The translations under genes were made by a program, and so were the position numbers. The notes under the pieces are model-generated. The model ran no database searches, had not been told where the DNA came from, and was given only the letters and a program-made list of their open reading frames with translations. Below, piece by piece: positions 1-6,136 of a DNA stretch of 64,000 nucleotides (position 1 is its first letter; each line of letters opens with the position of its first letter). Source of the stretch: Flavobacterium piscis. GTDB taxonomy: Bacteria > Bacteroidota > Bacteroidia > Flavobacteriales > Flavobacteriaceae. The stretch spans positions 248,001 to 312,000 of the forward strand of contig NZ_LVEN01000046.1 in NCBI RefSeq assembly GCF_001686925.1, written 5' to 3'.

Positions 1-1
1 C

Positions 2-766
2 GAAGCAGCTCAGGATTTCCTTAATCAAAGAAAAAACAATTATATTTTAGCCAACAGAAATACACTTACAGCCGAAACTTTACAAGAATTATTGGCTGTA
101 AAAATTCGTACTGAGAAAGTTGCGATTAAAGATGCTAAACTTAGAACCTTTATTACTGAGGACAGCAGCCGTGATGATCTTGTTGCACACGTTTACGATG
201 TGACTTACGGAGTGATCAAGCCAACGGATAACCTTGTCATCATCGACGACAGTATTGTTCGAGGTACTACTCTTAAAATGAGTATCATAAAAATGATGGA
301 TCGTTTAAATCCTAAACGTATTGTAATCGTTTCATCGGCACCACAAATTCGTTATCCTGATTGTTATGGAATCGACATGGCAAAACTTGAAGGTCTTGTT
401 GCTTTTAGAGCAGCTTTGGCTTTATTAAAAGAAAGAAATCTATACCATATTGTAGACGAAGTATATACAAAATGTAAAGCACAGGAAAACTATATTGATA
501 GTGATGTTGTGAATTATGTTACTGCTATTTACGATCAGTTTACTCCTGAGGAAATTTCAGATAAAATTGCCGAAATGTTGAGTTCTCCGGAAATCAATGC
601 CGAAGTGAAAATCATTTTCCAGAAAGTAGAAGATTTGCACATTGCTTGCCCTAAAAATTTAGGTGACTGGTACTTTACGGGAGATTATCCTACACCAGGA
701 GGTAATCGTGTTGTAAACAGGGCCTTTATGAATTTCTATGAAGGAAAAGACGCAAGAGCGTATTAA
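2..766 (+). CDS. purF: Amidophosphoribosyltransferase (PurF family), 3' part only
   Basis: This is the C-terminal part of the first enzyme of purine synthesis, which transfers glutamine amide nitrogen to PRPP in the cytoplasm. The frame is open from the left edge, so the true start and the N-terminal glutamine amidotransferase domain lie outside the window. About 254 codons are visible. The PRPP-binding loop VIIDDSIVRGTT is intact and is followed by SSAPQIRYPDCYGIDM and KLEGLVAFRAA, as in PurF phosphoribosyltransferase domains. A TTG at position 92 should not be taken as the start, because the homologous frame continues upstream of it. The gene ends with TAA and is followed by a long non-coding stretch. 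prs, which makes the PRPP substrate, lies 3 kb downstream on the other strand. The family call is confident; the exact paralogue is less so. Confidence 0.9.
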   Translation, partial: EAAQDFLNQRKNNYILANRNTLTAETLQELLAVKIRTEKVAIKDAKLRTFITEDSSRDDLVAHVYDVTYGVIKPTDNLVIIDDSIVRGTTLKMSIIKMMDRLNPKRIVIVSSAPQIRYPDCYGIDMAKLEGLVAFRAALALLKERNLYHIVDEVYTKCKAQENYIDSDVVNYVTAIYDQFTPEEISDKIAEMLSSPEINAEVKIIFQKVEDLHIACPKNLGDWYFTGDYPTPGGNRVVNRAFMNFYEGKDARAY

Positions 767-830
767 AAAAATACTAACAAAAGGTTAATTTGTGCATTTC
801 ATCGGTTTTTTTTGCCGTTCATCCCATATG

Positions 831-862
831 TTTGGTAAAATTGAAAAGCTACAATACTTTTG
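831..862 (+). promoter_or_regulatory. Promoter of small-RNA repeat copy 1
   Basis: TTTG (831-834) and TACTTTTG (855-862) match the Bacteroidetes -33 TTTG and -7 TAnnTTTG elements with a 20-bp spacer. Transcription would begin near 868, which is where the sequence shared by all three repeats begins. Confidence 0.6.
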
Positions 863-867
863 AGATA

Positions 868-940
868 CCATAACATTAGTAGGTTAAGTTTATGGTAGAT
901 TTGGGGCAAAAAGGGTGGAAGCAATTCCACCTTTTTTATT
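868..940 (+). ncRNA. Putative small RNA, copy 1 of 3
   Basis: The unit begins with CCATAACATTAGTAGGTTAA, continues with TTATGG and GATTTGGGGCAAAAA, and ends in an intrinsic terminator: stem GGTGGAA (914-920), loop GCAA, stem TTCCACC (925-931), then a T run. CCATAA and TTATGG (868-873 and 890-895) can pair to form a 5' hairpin. A consensus promoter lies just upstream. I suspect a short independently transcribed RNA, possibly related to an already catalogued flavobacterial RNA motif, but I cannot check that. It could instead be read-through leader or terminator sequence from purF. Confidence 0.55.
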
Positions 941-1052
941 GGAATAAACTCAAGTGTTTCAATTGTAAAGCATTATCTTCTTTTGGTCGGATATATTGAC
1001 CATTCATCTGAAAAGTTTTTTAAACAAGAATAGCTATCATACATTTACTAAA

Positions 1053-1124
1053 CCATAACATTAGTAGGTTAAATTTATGGTAGATTTGGGGCAAAAAAGG
1101 TGGAAGAGATTCCGCCTTTTTTAT
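1053..1124 (+). ncRNA. Putative small RNA, copy 2 of 3
   Basis: Copy 2 is nearly identical to copy 1 over the 5' part and the GATTTGGGGCAAAAAAG core. The terminator is GGTGGAA (1099-1105), loop GAGA, TTCCGCC (1110-1116), so the third base pair is a T-G wobble where copy 1 has T-A. A weaker -7 candidate, TACATTTA, lies just before the unit (1040-1047). Confidence 0.55.
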
Positions 1125-1265
1125 TTTTTTTAAAGAACAAAGAATATAGAGCAAAGAATAAAGATTATAGAGAATCGACTAAAAGCAAAAACACAGCTTT
1201 TCAGCAGAGAACTCCTCCTCTAATTTTCTCTCTTTACTACATTCTCTTTATTACATTCTCTTATT

Positions 1266-1345
1266 CTATTCTCTTTATTCTATTCTCTTTATTCTATTCT
1301 CTTTACTCTATTCTCTTTACTCTATTCTCTTTACTCTATTCTCTT
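1266..1345 (+). repeat. Tandem 14-bp pyrimidine-rich repeat
   Basis: Five full units of CTATTCTCTTTAYT start at 1266, 1280, 1294, 1308 and 1322, with a partial sixth. The third to fifth units carry ACT where the first two carry ATT. Purine-rich stretches nearby (about 1131-1185 and 1500-1535) look like diverged copies of the complement. A similar tract lies at 16713-16768. Confidence 0.85.
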
Positions 1346-1420
1346 CTTACTTAATCGGATATATTTACCATTCATCAGAAAAGTTTTTTTCATAAGAATA
1401 GCTGCCATACATTTACTAAA

Positions 1421-1490
1421 CCATAACATTAGTAGGTTAAGTTTATGGTAGATTTGGGGCAAAAAAGGCGGAAGAGATTCCGCCTTTTTT
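1421..1490 (+). ncRNA. Putative small RNA, copy 3 of 3
   Basis: This copy has the same 5' segment and core as the other two. The terminator is GGCGGAA (1467-1473), loop GAGA, TTCCGCC (1478-1484), then six T. The third stem pair is now C-G. Across the three copies the pair changes T-A, T-G, C-G, so the stem is kept while the sequence drifts. Confidence 0.55.
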
Positions 1491-1565
1491 ATTTTACATA
1501 TAGAAGAAAGAAAATAGAGCAAAGAGTAAAGATTGCTGAGCATAGTTGTAATATTAAATAACAAC

Positions 1566-1604
1566 AAAAAAAGACGGGTAGCCATCAAGCCATCCGTCTT
1601 TTTT
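1566..1604 (-). terminator. Terminator after sod
   Basis: An imperfect hairpin with arms around AAAAGACGG and CCGTCTTTT has A and T runs on both sides. It lies just beyond the sod stop codon, so it should end the sod transcript and may also stop rightward transcripts. Confidence 0.6.
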
Positions 1605-1635
1605 CTTTAATCTTTATTCTATTCTCTTTCTTAGA

Positions 1636-2247
1636 CTATTTATCTAAAGCGAATCTTCTTGCTACTTCTGTCCAGTTAATTACACTGAAGAAAGCTTCAA
1701 TATAATCTGGTCTTCTGTTTTGGTAGTTCAAGTAGTAAGCATGCTCCCAAACATCCATTCCTAAAATTGGAGTTCCACCATTACCAGCAACTTCCGGCAT
1801 TAATGGATTATCTTGATTTGGAGTACCTACAACCTCTAGTTTACCCCCTTTTTGTACTGTTAACCAAGCCCATCCTGAACCAAATTGTGTTGCTCCGGCT
1901 TTGGCAAATTTTGCTTTAAATTCTTCGAAAGTTCCAAAAGAAGCTTCGATAGCTGCCAACAAATCACCTGTTGGTAATCCGCCACCGTCTGGAGACATTA
2001 CAGTCCAGAATAAATTGTGGTTGTAGAAACCTCCACCATTGTTACGAACTGCTGCGTTTTTTTTATCTAAGTTGATTAAGATATTTTCGATTGTCTTACC
2101 TTCTAAATCTGTTCCTGCAATTGCAGCGTTTAGATTTGTAGTGTAAGCATTGTGGTGCTTTGTATGATGGATTTCCATTGTACGAGCATCAATATGTGGT
2201 TCTAATGCATCATATGCATAAGGTAATTGTGGTAATTCAAAAGCCAT
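1636..2247 (-). CDS. sodA: Superoxide dismutase, Mn or cambialistic type
   Basis: The enzyme converts superoxide to hydrogen peroxide and oxygen; with no signal peptide it should be cytoplasmic. At 203 residues it has the usual length. The expected metal ligands are visible: H27 in the helical hairpin, H77 in GGGFYNHNLFW, and D165 and H169 in MDVWEHAYY. Gly around residue 73 and Gln145 in the NQDNPL segment are the pattern usual for Mn enzymes rather than Fe enzymes, but many Bacteroidetes enzymes accept either metal. The gene stands alone, with a terminator after the stop and a TAAATTTG -7 element about 36 bp before the start. Family assignment is firm; metal preference is inference. Confidence 0.95.
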   Translation of the reverse strand: MAFELPQLPYAYDALEPHIDARTMEIHHTKHHNAYTTNLNAAIAGTDLEGKTIENILINLDKKNAAVRNNGGGFYNHNLFWTVMSPDGGGLPTGDLLAAIEASFGTFEEFKAKFAKAGATQFGSGWAWLTVQKGGKLEVVGTPNQDNPLMPEVAGNGGTPILGMDVWEHAYYLNYQNRRPDYIEAFFSVINWTEVARRFALDK

Positions 2248-2282
2248 GATATTATGATTTTATGATTTATAATAATTTATTT

Positions 2283-2290
2283 CAAATTTA
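2283..2290 (-). promoter_or_regulatory. -7 element of sod
   Basis: Read on the minus strand these bases are TAAATTTG, an exact match to TAnnTTTG. The predicted leader is about 30 nt. I see no clear -33 element. Confidence 0.45.
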
Positions 2291-2385
2291 GACATTTAAG
2301 TTTGGAATAGAAAATACTATTTCGTTATAATTGAATATAATTAACTGATAATTTGATTATTTAACAGTTAAATAACTGAAATTCT

Positions 2386-3060
2386 TTACTTTCCGTTAAA
2401 CGTAGTCATTGTATTTTCTAAACCGGCGGTTCCAAATTTTTTAATAATTTCTGAAGAAATTTCTAAACGTTCCGGTAATTTTGCTTTTTCTTCTTCATCC
2501 CATTCTCCTAAAACGTAATCGATTTGCTGTCCTTTTTTGAACTGATCACTGATTCCAAATCTAAAACGGGTGTAATTTTGAGTGTTCAAAACCAGGTTGA
2601 TATTCTTTAAGCCATTATGACCTCCGTCACTTCCTTTTGGTTTAATACGGATGGTTCCGAATGACAGGTTTAAATCGTCTGTAATGACCAAAATATTCTC
2701 TAAAGATATATTTTCCTTGTCCATCCAGTATTTCACAGCCTTGCCGCTTAAATTCATGTAGGTATTAGGCTTAAGCAGAAAAAAGGTTCTGCCTTTGAAT
2801 TTGTATTCGGCCAAAGCGCCCAGTTTTACGGTTTCGAATGAAAGGCCTTCTTTTTTGGCTAAAAAATCAAGGACTTTGAATCCTATATTATGTCTTGTAT
2901 TTACGTATTCGGCTCCAATATTACCAAGTCCTACGATTAAATATTTTTTACTCACGCTTTTTATATTGTTTTTTGGGTGTTCGTGAACCTCCGGTTTCAT
3001 ATTGTCTGTGTTCTCTTCTTTTGGTATTGATGAAAACAGTTTGTTTATCCATTTTATCAT
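2386..3060 (-). CDS. pth: Peptidyl-tRNA hydrolase with N-terminal extension
   Basis: The enzyme releases tRNA from peptidyl-tRNA that drops off ribosomes. The Pth domain starts near residue 40 with YLIVGLGNIG. It keeps the substrate-binding Asn47, catalytic His58 (RHNIGF), Asn103 (YMNLSG), the Asp128/Asp129 pair (VITDDL) and Asn149 (GHNG). The total of 224 residues is about 35 longer than a typical bacterial Pth. The extra residues form a charged N-terminal segment with a short amphipathic start, MIKWINKLFSSI. The next Met, at residue 21, could be an alternative start, but the first Met is plausible since similar extensions occur in flavobacterial proteins as far as I recall. The gene stands alone on the minus strand between sod and rplY. 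Confidence 0.92.
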   Translation of the reverse strand: MIKWINKLFSSIPKEENTDNMKPEVHEHPKNNIKSVSKKYLIVGLGNIGAEYVNTRHNIGFKVLDFLAKKEGLSFETVKLGALAEYKFKGRTFFLLKPNTYMNLSGKAVKYWMDKENISLENILVITDDLNLSFGTIRIKPKGSDGGHNGLKNINLVLNTQNYTRFRFGISDQFKKGQQIDYVLGEWDEEEKAKLPERLEISSEIIKKFGTAGLENTMTTFNGK

Positions 3061-3293
3061 GATACAAAAATAAACTTAATTAGGGAATGTGCCAATTGGT
3101 TGATTAGATAATTTGATTTTGTATTGTCTTTAACCGCAAGGTGCGCAAGGGGTTTACGCAAGGTACGCGAAGAATGGCACGCGGATGGCACGGATTTAAA
3201 CAGATCTCTACTGATTCATTTTACTTTGCACCTTTGAAACTTTGGACCTTTTCTCAGAACCTCAGCATCTTAGAACCTCAGAACCTTTAAAAC

Positions 3294-3328
3294 AAAAAAA
3301 AAGCACCAATCTTTCGATTGATGCTTTT
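3294..3328 (-). terminator. Terminator after rplY
   Basis: Arms AAGCACCAATC and GATTGATGCTT around a TTTC loop, with a long A run to the left, give a minus-strand hairpin followed by T residues. It lies 20 bp past the rplY stop. Confidence 0.8.
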
Positions 3329-3347
3329 TGTATTGATTTGAAAAAAA

Positions 3348-3959
3348 TTATTTTTTCTTTCCTTTTGCAGGAGCTTTTGCAGCTTTTGCAGCTTCTTGAG
3401 CAGCTTTCATAGCAGCACGAGAAATTCTTACTTGAGCAACAACAGTGTTTTCCGGGTGCATTACTTTGTAGTCAGGAGTACCAACTTTAGTAACGTACAA
3501 TTTGTTACCCATTTCAAGTGGAGTAATGTCAGCTTCAACAAAATCAGGAAGATTTTTAGGTAAAGCTTTCACTTTTAATTTACGAGTGTTCAAACGTAAA
3601 ACACCACCTGCAAGAACACCTTTTGATGTACCTACAACTTTTACAGGAACTTCCATAGTGATTTCTTTGTCATCAAATAATTGAAAGAAGTCAATGTGTA
3701 AGATCTTGTCAGATACCGGGTGAACCTGGATATCTTGTAAAATTGCATTGAATGATTTTCCTTTTCCAAGCTCAATCACAACTGTGTGTGCGTTTGGAGT
3801 GTAAACCAAGTTTTTGAACGCTGCAGCGTCTGCTGAGAAGTGTACTGCCTGATTTCCTCCGTATAACACGCAAGGAACCGCTCCAGCATTACGTAAGGCT
3901 TTAGTTGACACTTTGCCCACGCTTTCTCTTTCTGATCCTTTAATTGTAATCGATTTCAT
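3348..3959 (-). CDS. rplY: 50S ribosomal protein L25 / general stress protein Ctc
   Basis: L25 binds 5S rRNA in the large ribosomal subunit. This is the long Ctc form of 203 residues: an N-terminal L25 beta-barrel (about 1-90, with KALRNAGAVPCVLYGG and HVDFFQL-like HIDFFQL), a C-terminal TL5-like domain, and a Lys/Ala-rich tail from about residue 180. It starts 71 bp after the prs stop on the same strand with no terminator between them, so prs-rplY is probably one transcript, an arrangement common in bacteria. A strong terminator follows. Confidence 0.95.
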   Translation of the reverse strand: MKSITIKGSERESVGKVSTKALRNAGAVPCVLYGGNQAVHFSADAAAFKNLVYTPNAHTVVIELGKGKSFNAILQDIQVHPVSDKILHIDFFQLFDDKEITMEVPVKVVGTSKGVLAGGVLRLNTRKLKVKALPKNLPDFVEADITPLEMGNKLYVTKVGTPDYKVMHPENTVVAQVRISRAAMKAAQEAAKAAKAPAKGKKK

Positions 3960-4030
3960 TGTAAAAAAAATATAGTTATTAAATAATATTCTACTTTATA
4001 TATAATGTAGGTGCTTCTTTCGAGGCGGTT

Positions 4031-4972
4031 TTACATTATAAATTTTCCACTGATGGAATTGTTGTGGTGCACCATGTGCATAACTTCAGCAAAAAGAGGC
4101 GCACAACTCACTACTCTTATTTTCTTTGATTCTTTCTTTAACGGAATAGAATCGGTAACTATTAACTCGCTTAATTTTGAGTTTTCGATTTTTTCGTATG
4201 CGTCACCTGATAAAATGGCGTGTGTACAAATTGCTCTAACACTTAATGCTCCTTTTTCGATCATTAAATCTGCTGCTTTCGCTAATGTTCCACCAGTATC
4301 GATCATGTCGTCTACTAATATTACGTTACGTCCTTTTACTTCACCAATTAGCTCCATAGTGTCGATAACGTTGGCTGCTTTTCTTTGTTTGTAACAGATT
4401 ACTACATCTGATTCCAGAAACTTAGAGTAAGCATATGCTCTTTTTGAACCTCCCATATCCGGAGATGCAATGGTTAAATTGTCTAAATTTAAACTTTTTA
4501 CGTATGGTAAAAAGATGGTTGATGCAAATAAATGATCTACCGGTTTTTCGAAAAACCCCTGAATTTGATCTGCGTGCAAATCCATTGTCATTACTCTTGT
4601 CGCTCCGGCAGCATCTAATAAATTAGCTACTAATTTTGCTCCAATCGGAACTCTTGGTTTATCTTTTCTATCTTGTCTTGCCCAACCAAAATAAGGCATA
4701 ACAGCTGTAATGTGTCTTGCTGATGCACGTTTTGCTGCATCGATCATTAGCAACAATTCCATCAAATTATCAGCAGTTGGAAATGTTGAGCACACGATAA
4801 AAACGCGTAATCCTCTTATTGACTCTTCGTATGATGGCTGAAATTCTCCATCGCTATACGTTGACATCGTTACTTTTCCTAACGGAATTCCGTATTGTTC
4901 TGCAATTTTTTCTGCAAGATAAACACTTTGTGAACAAGCAAAAATTTTAGCTTCTGGTTCTAGGTGCGACAT
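4031..4972 (-). CDS. prs: Ribose-phosphate pyrophosphokinase
   Basis: The enzyme makes PRPP from ribose-5-phosphate and ATP for purine, pyrimidine, histidine and NAD synthesis. I place the start at the ATG ending at 4972, giving 313 residues beginning MSHLEPEAKIF, which matches the family; the frame is open 12 codons further up but that segment looks like leader. Key motifs are the FSDGE-like YSDGEFQP near residue 40, the catalytic loop with H133 (DLHADQIQGFF), and the PRPP-binding loop VDDMIDTGGT near 220-229. It is followed by rplY. A candidate -7 element lies about 120 bp upstream. Confidence 0.95.
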   Translation of the reverse strand: MSHLEPEAKIFACSQSVYLAEKIAEQYGIPLGKVTMSTYSDGEFQPSYEESIRGLRVFIVCSTFPTADNLMELLLMIDAAKRASARHITAVMPYFGWARQDRKDKPRVPIGAKLVANLLDAAGATRVMTMDLHADQIQGFFEKPVDHLFASTIFLPYVKSLNLDNLTIASPDMGGSKRAYAYSKFLESDVVICYKQRKAANVIDTMELIGEVKGRNVILVDDMIDTGGTLAKAADLMIEKGALSVRAICTHAILSGDAYEKIENSKLSELIVTDSIPLKKESKKIRVVSCAPLFAEVMHMVHHNNSISGKFIM

Positions 4973-5094
4973 TATAATTTGTTGTTTTTGCTCCGCTGCG
5001 CTCTGCACAATTTGGCTTTATTATTTTCGTAAAGCCGAACCTGTATAAATGCCTCGGGTGTAGTTAGTTGTGTGTGCTTCGTTTTAACGAGGTG

Positions 5095-5102
5095 CAAATT
5101 TA
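5095..5102 (-). promoter_or_regulatory. -7 element of prs
   Basis: On the minus strand this reads TAAATTTG, an exact TAnnTTTG match. A start near 5088 would give a leader of roughly 115 nt before the chosen prs ATG. The 302-bp gap between prs and tRNA-Leu holds this element and the tRNA promoter and nothing else that I can see. Confidence 0.45.
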
Positions 5103-5168
5103 GAAAATTTATTGGACACTGAAAGGAAAAATTTAAGTATTTTTAGTAGATCATTTAATTTTATTTTT

Positions 5169-5176
5169 TACATTTG
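5169..5176 (+). promoter_or_regulatory. -7 element upstream of tRNA-Leu
   Basis: TACATTTG matches TAnnTTTG exactly. It would give a transcript starting near 5183 with about 90 nt of 5' leader to be removed from the tRNA. Confidence 0.45.
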
Positions 5177-5274
5177 CACCGTGTTAAAGGAATAAGCACA
5201 GTTATGACAACATAATTACTTATTCTATTGCGTTAAAAGAGTTGGATTTATTTCACTTTTTTTTCGTCTGCTAA

Positions 5275-5354
5275 GCCCGGATGGCGGAATTGGTAGACGC
5301 GCTGGTCTCAAACACCTGTGGGAAACCGTGCCGGTTCGACTCCGGCTCCGGGTA
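5275..5354 (+). tRNA. tRNA-Leu, anticodon CAA
   Basis: The acceptor arms are GCCCGGA (5275-5281) and TCCGGGT (5347-5353), with a terminal G-T wobble and discriminator A. The D arm is GGCGGAATTGGTAGACGC. The anticodon loop CTCAAAC gives anticodon CAA, which reads UUG. A long variable arm, as expected for class II tRNA-Leu, runs through TGTGGGAAACCGTG. The T arm is GCCGG-TTCGACT-CCGGC. One T-T mismatch sits in the anticodon stem. The genomic sequence after the discriminator is CA, so CCA is not fully encoded. Confidence 0.93.
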
Positions 5355-5358
5355 CAAA

Positions 5359-5387
5359 AGCCTCTTCTTTCGAAGAGGCTTTTTTTT
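5359..5387 (+). terminator. Terminator after tRNA-Leu
   Basis: AGCCTCTTC and GAAGAGGCT pair perfectly around TTTC and are followed by seven T residues. The hairpin begins 5 bp after the tRNA. Confidence 0.92.
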
Positions 5388-5401
5388 GGTTTTATGCAAT
5401 T

Positions 5402-5695
5402 TTATAATTTTAGTTTTTTAGGATTTTGATAAGTATTCCAAAATCTTAAAAGCTCAATTTTTTCGTTTTCCAATACCCTATAATACAGTGTAATCTGTTT
5501 TGTTACTGGAACGTGATACACGTCTTTGTATTTTGCAGGCTTAAATATCAAATTTTGTTTTGTTAACAATTCAATTAAGTCATCCGTTTTATCCATAAAG
5601 TTATAGACATCTTTCAAAGTCCATTCACTTTCCAGATATTCGATATTATTCCAATAATCATTCTTAGCAATCGTGGTCCAAATTATTTGCACCAT
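5402..5695 (-). CDS. RelE/ParE-family toxin of a type II toxin-antitoxin pair
   Basis: This 97-residue protein has the RelE/ParE fold pattern: an N-terminal strand VQIIWTTIAKNDYWNNIEYL, a helical middle with LIELLTKQN, and C-terminal strands YHVPVTKQITLYYRVLENEKIELLRFWNTYQNP. The ending RFWNTYQNP is typical of ParE-like members often annotated as plasmid stabilization proteins. It starts 3 bp after the antitoxin stop on the same strand, the usual antitoxin-first order. Whether it cleaves mRNA or poisons gyrase cannot be told from sequence alone. Its start overlaps no other gene. Confidence 0.85.
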   Translation of the reverse strand: MVQIIWTTIAKNDYWNNIEYLESEWTLKDVYNFMDKTDDLIELLTKQNLIFKPAKYKDVYHVPVTKQITLYYRVLENEKIELLRFWNTYQNPKKLKL

Positions 5696-5698
5696 GAA

Positions 5699-5968
5699 TT
5701 ATCGATTGAATAAATGAGGAAAACGTTTTTTAGTTTCATCCATGACATCTTCATGAGAATGAATTCTTCCATGTGTAATATCTTCTAAGGCTTCATCTAT
5801 GGATGCTTTCTGAGCATTACTCAACAGAGATTCATCATCTTTTTCATGCAAAGGAACAATAACAAAAGAACTTCCTTTACCTCTATGTATTACTAATTTT
5901 TCATTTTCAGCAATGTCAAGATATTTTTTAATATTACCTCTAAATTCTGTAACGCTAACTGTTTTCAT
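5699..5968 (-). CDS. YefM/Phd-family antitoxin
   Basis: This 89-residue protein begins MKTVSVTEFRGNIKKYLDIAENEKLVI, the Phd/YefM N-terminal DNA-binding fold that represses its own promoter. The C-terminal half (residues about 50-89, DEALEDITHGRIHSHEDVM) is the toxin-neutralizing tail; HSHEDVMDETKKRF recurs in antitoxins of this kind. It is the first gene of a two-gene operon with the toxin. A palindrome overlapping the -7 region upstream suits autoregulation. Confidence 0.87.
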   Translation of the reverse strand: MKTVSVTEFRGNIKKYLDIAENEKLVIHRGKGSSFVIVPLHEKDDESLLSNAQKASIDEALEDITHGRIHSHEDVMDETKKRFPHLFNR

Positions 5969-5982
5969 AATTAATATTTTTA

Positions 5983-6004
5983 CAAATGTACGCTTTTATG
6001 TACA
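5983..6004 (-). promoter_or_regulatory. Promoter and candidate operator of the toxin-antitoxin pair
   Basis: TACATTTG on the minus strand (5983-5990) is a consensus -7 element 15 bp before the antitoxin start. A dyad, TGTAC (5987-5991) and GTACA (6000-6004) with an 8-bp spacer, overlaps it. That is where an autorepressing antitoxin would be expected to bind. Confidence 0.5.
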
Positions 6005-6104
6005 GAATTAAATCTGATTAGAAGAATCTTTTTTAAACTCAACTTTGCCATTTCCAGCCCATTAAATAATTCGCAACAAGCAGTTTATATTAAAATAATT
6101 TTGC

Positions 6105-6112
6105 TATGTTTG
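6105..6112 (+). promoter_or_regulatory. -7 element of the GH97 gene
   Basis: TATGTTTG is an exact TAnnTTTG match. Transcription would begin near 6118, inside the AraR-type palindrome, leaving a leader under 20 nt. Confidence 0.55.
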
Positions 6113-6133
6113 TAAGTGTACAACTAACACTTA
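6113..6133 (+). promoter_or_regulatory. AraR-type operator, perfect palindrome
   Basis: TAAGTGT (6113-6119), 7-bp spacer, ACACTTA (6127-6133). It touches the -7 element and ends 3 bp before the GH97 start codon, a position suited to repression. The palindrome before araB has the same arms and spacing. Confidence 0.65.
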
Positions 6134-6136
6134 ACC

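Larger units (their letters stand above)
767..1635. other. Non-coding stretch with three RNA-like repeats and pyrimidine/purine tracts
   Basis: No convincing protein is encoded in these 869 bases. The short open frames here are low-complexity or run through the repeats. The stretch holds three copies of a roughly 70-bp unit ending in a terminator hairpin (listed separately), a 14-bp tandem pyrimidine repeat, purine-rich stretches complementary to that repeat, and the terminator of sod. The 70-75 bases before copies 2 and 3 are also similar to each other. Confidence 0.85.

Noticed and set aside
1100..1354. Open frame with a Phe/Leu/Ser/Tyr-rich product across the pyrimidine repeat
   Set aside because: It is translation of the small-RNA terminator and the 14-bp tandem repeat. 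It has no start signal and no protein-like composition.
1331..1588. Minus-strand open frame through small-RNA copy 3
   Set aside because: It runs antisense through the conserved RNA unit and its promoter and has no recognisable protein features.
4011..4394. Plus-strand frame of 127 codons opposite prs
   Set aside because: It is a shadow of the well-conserved prs gene on the other strand.
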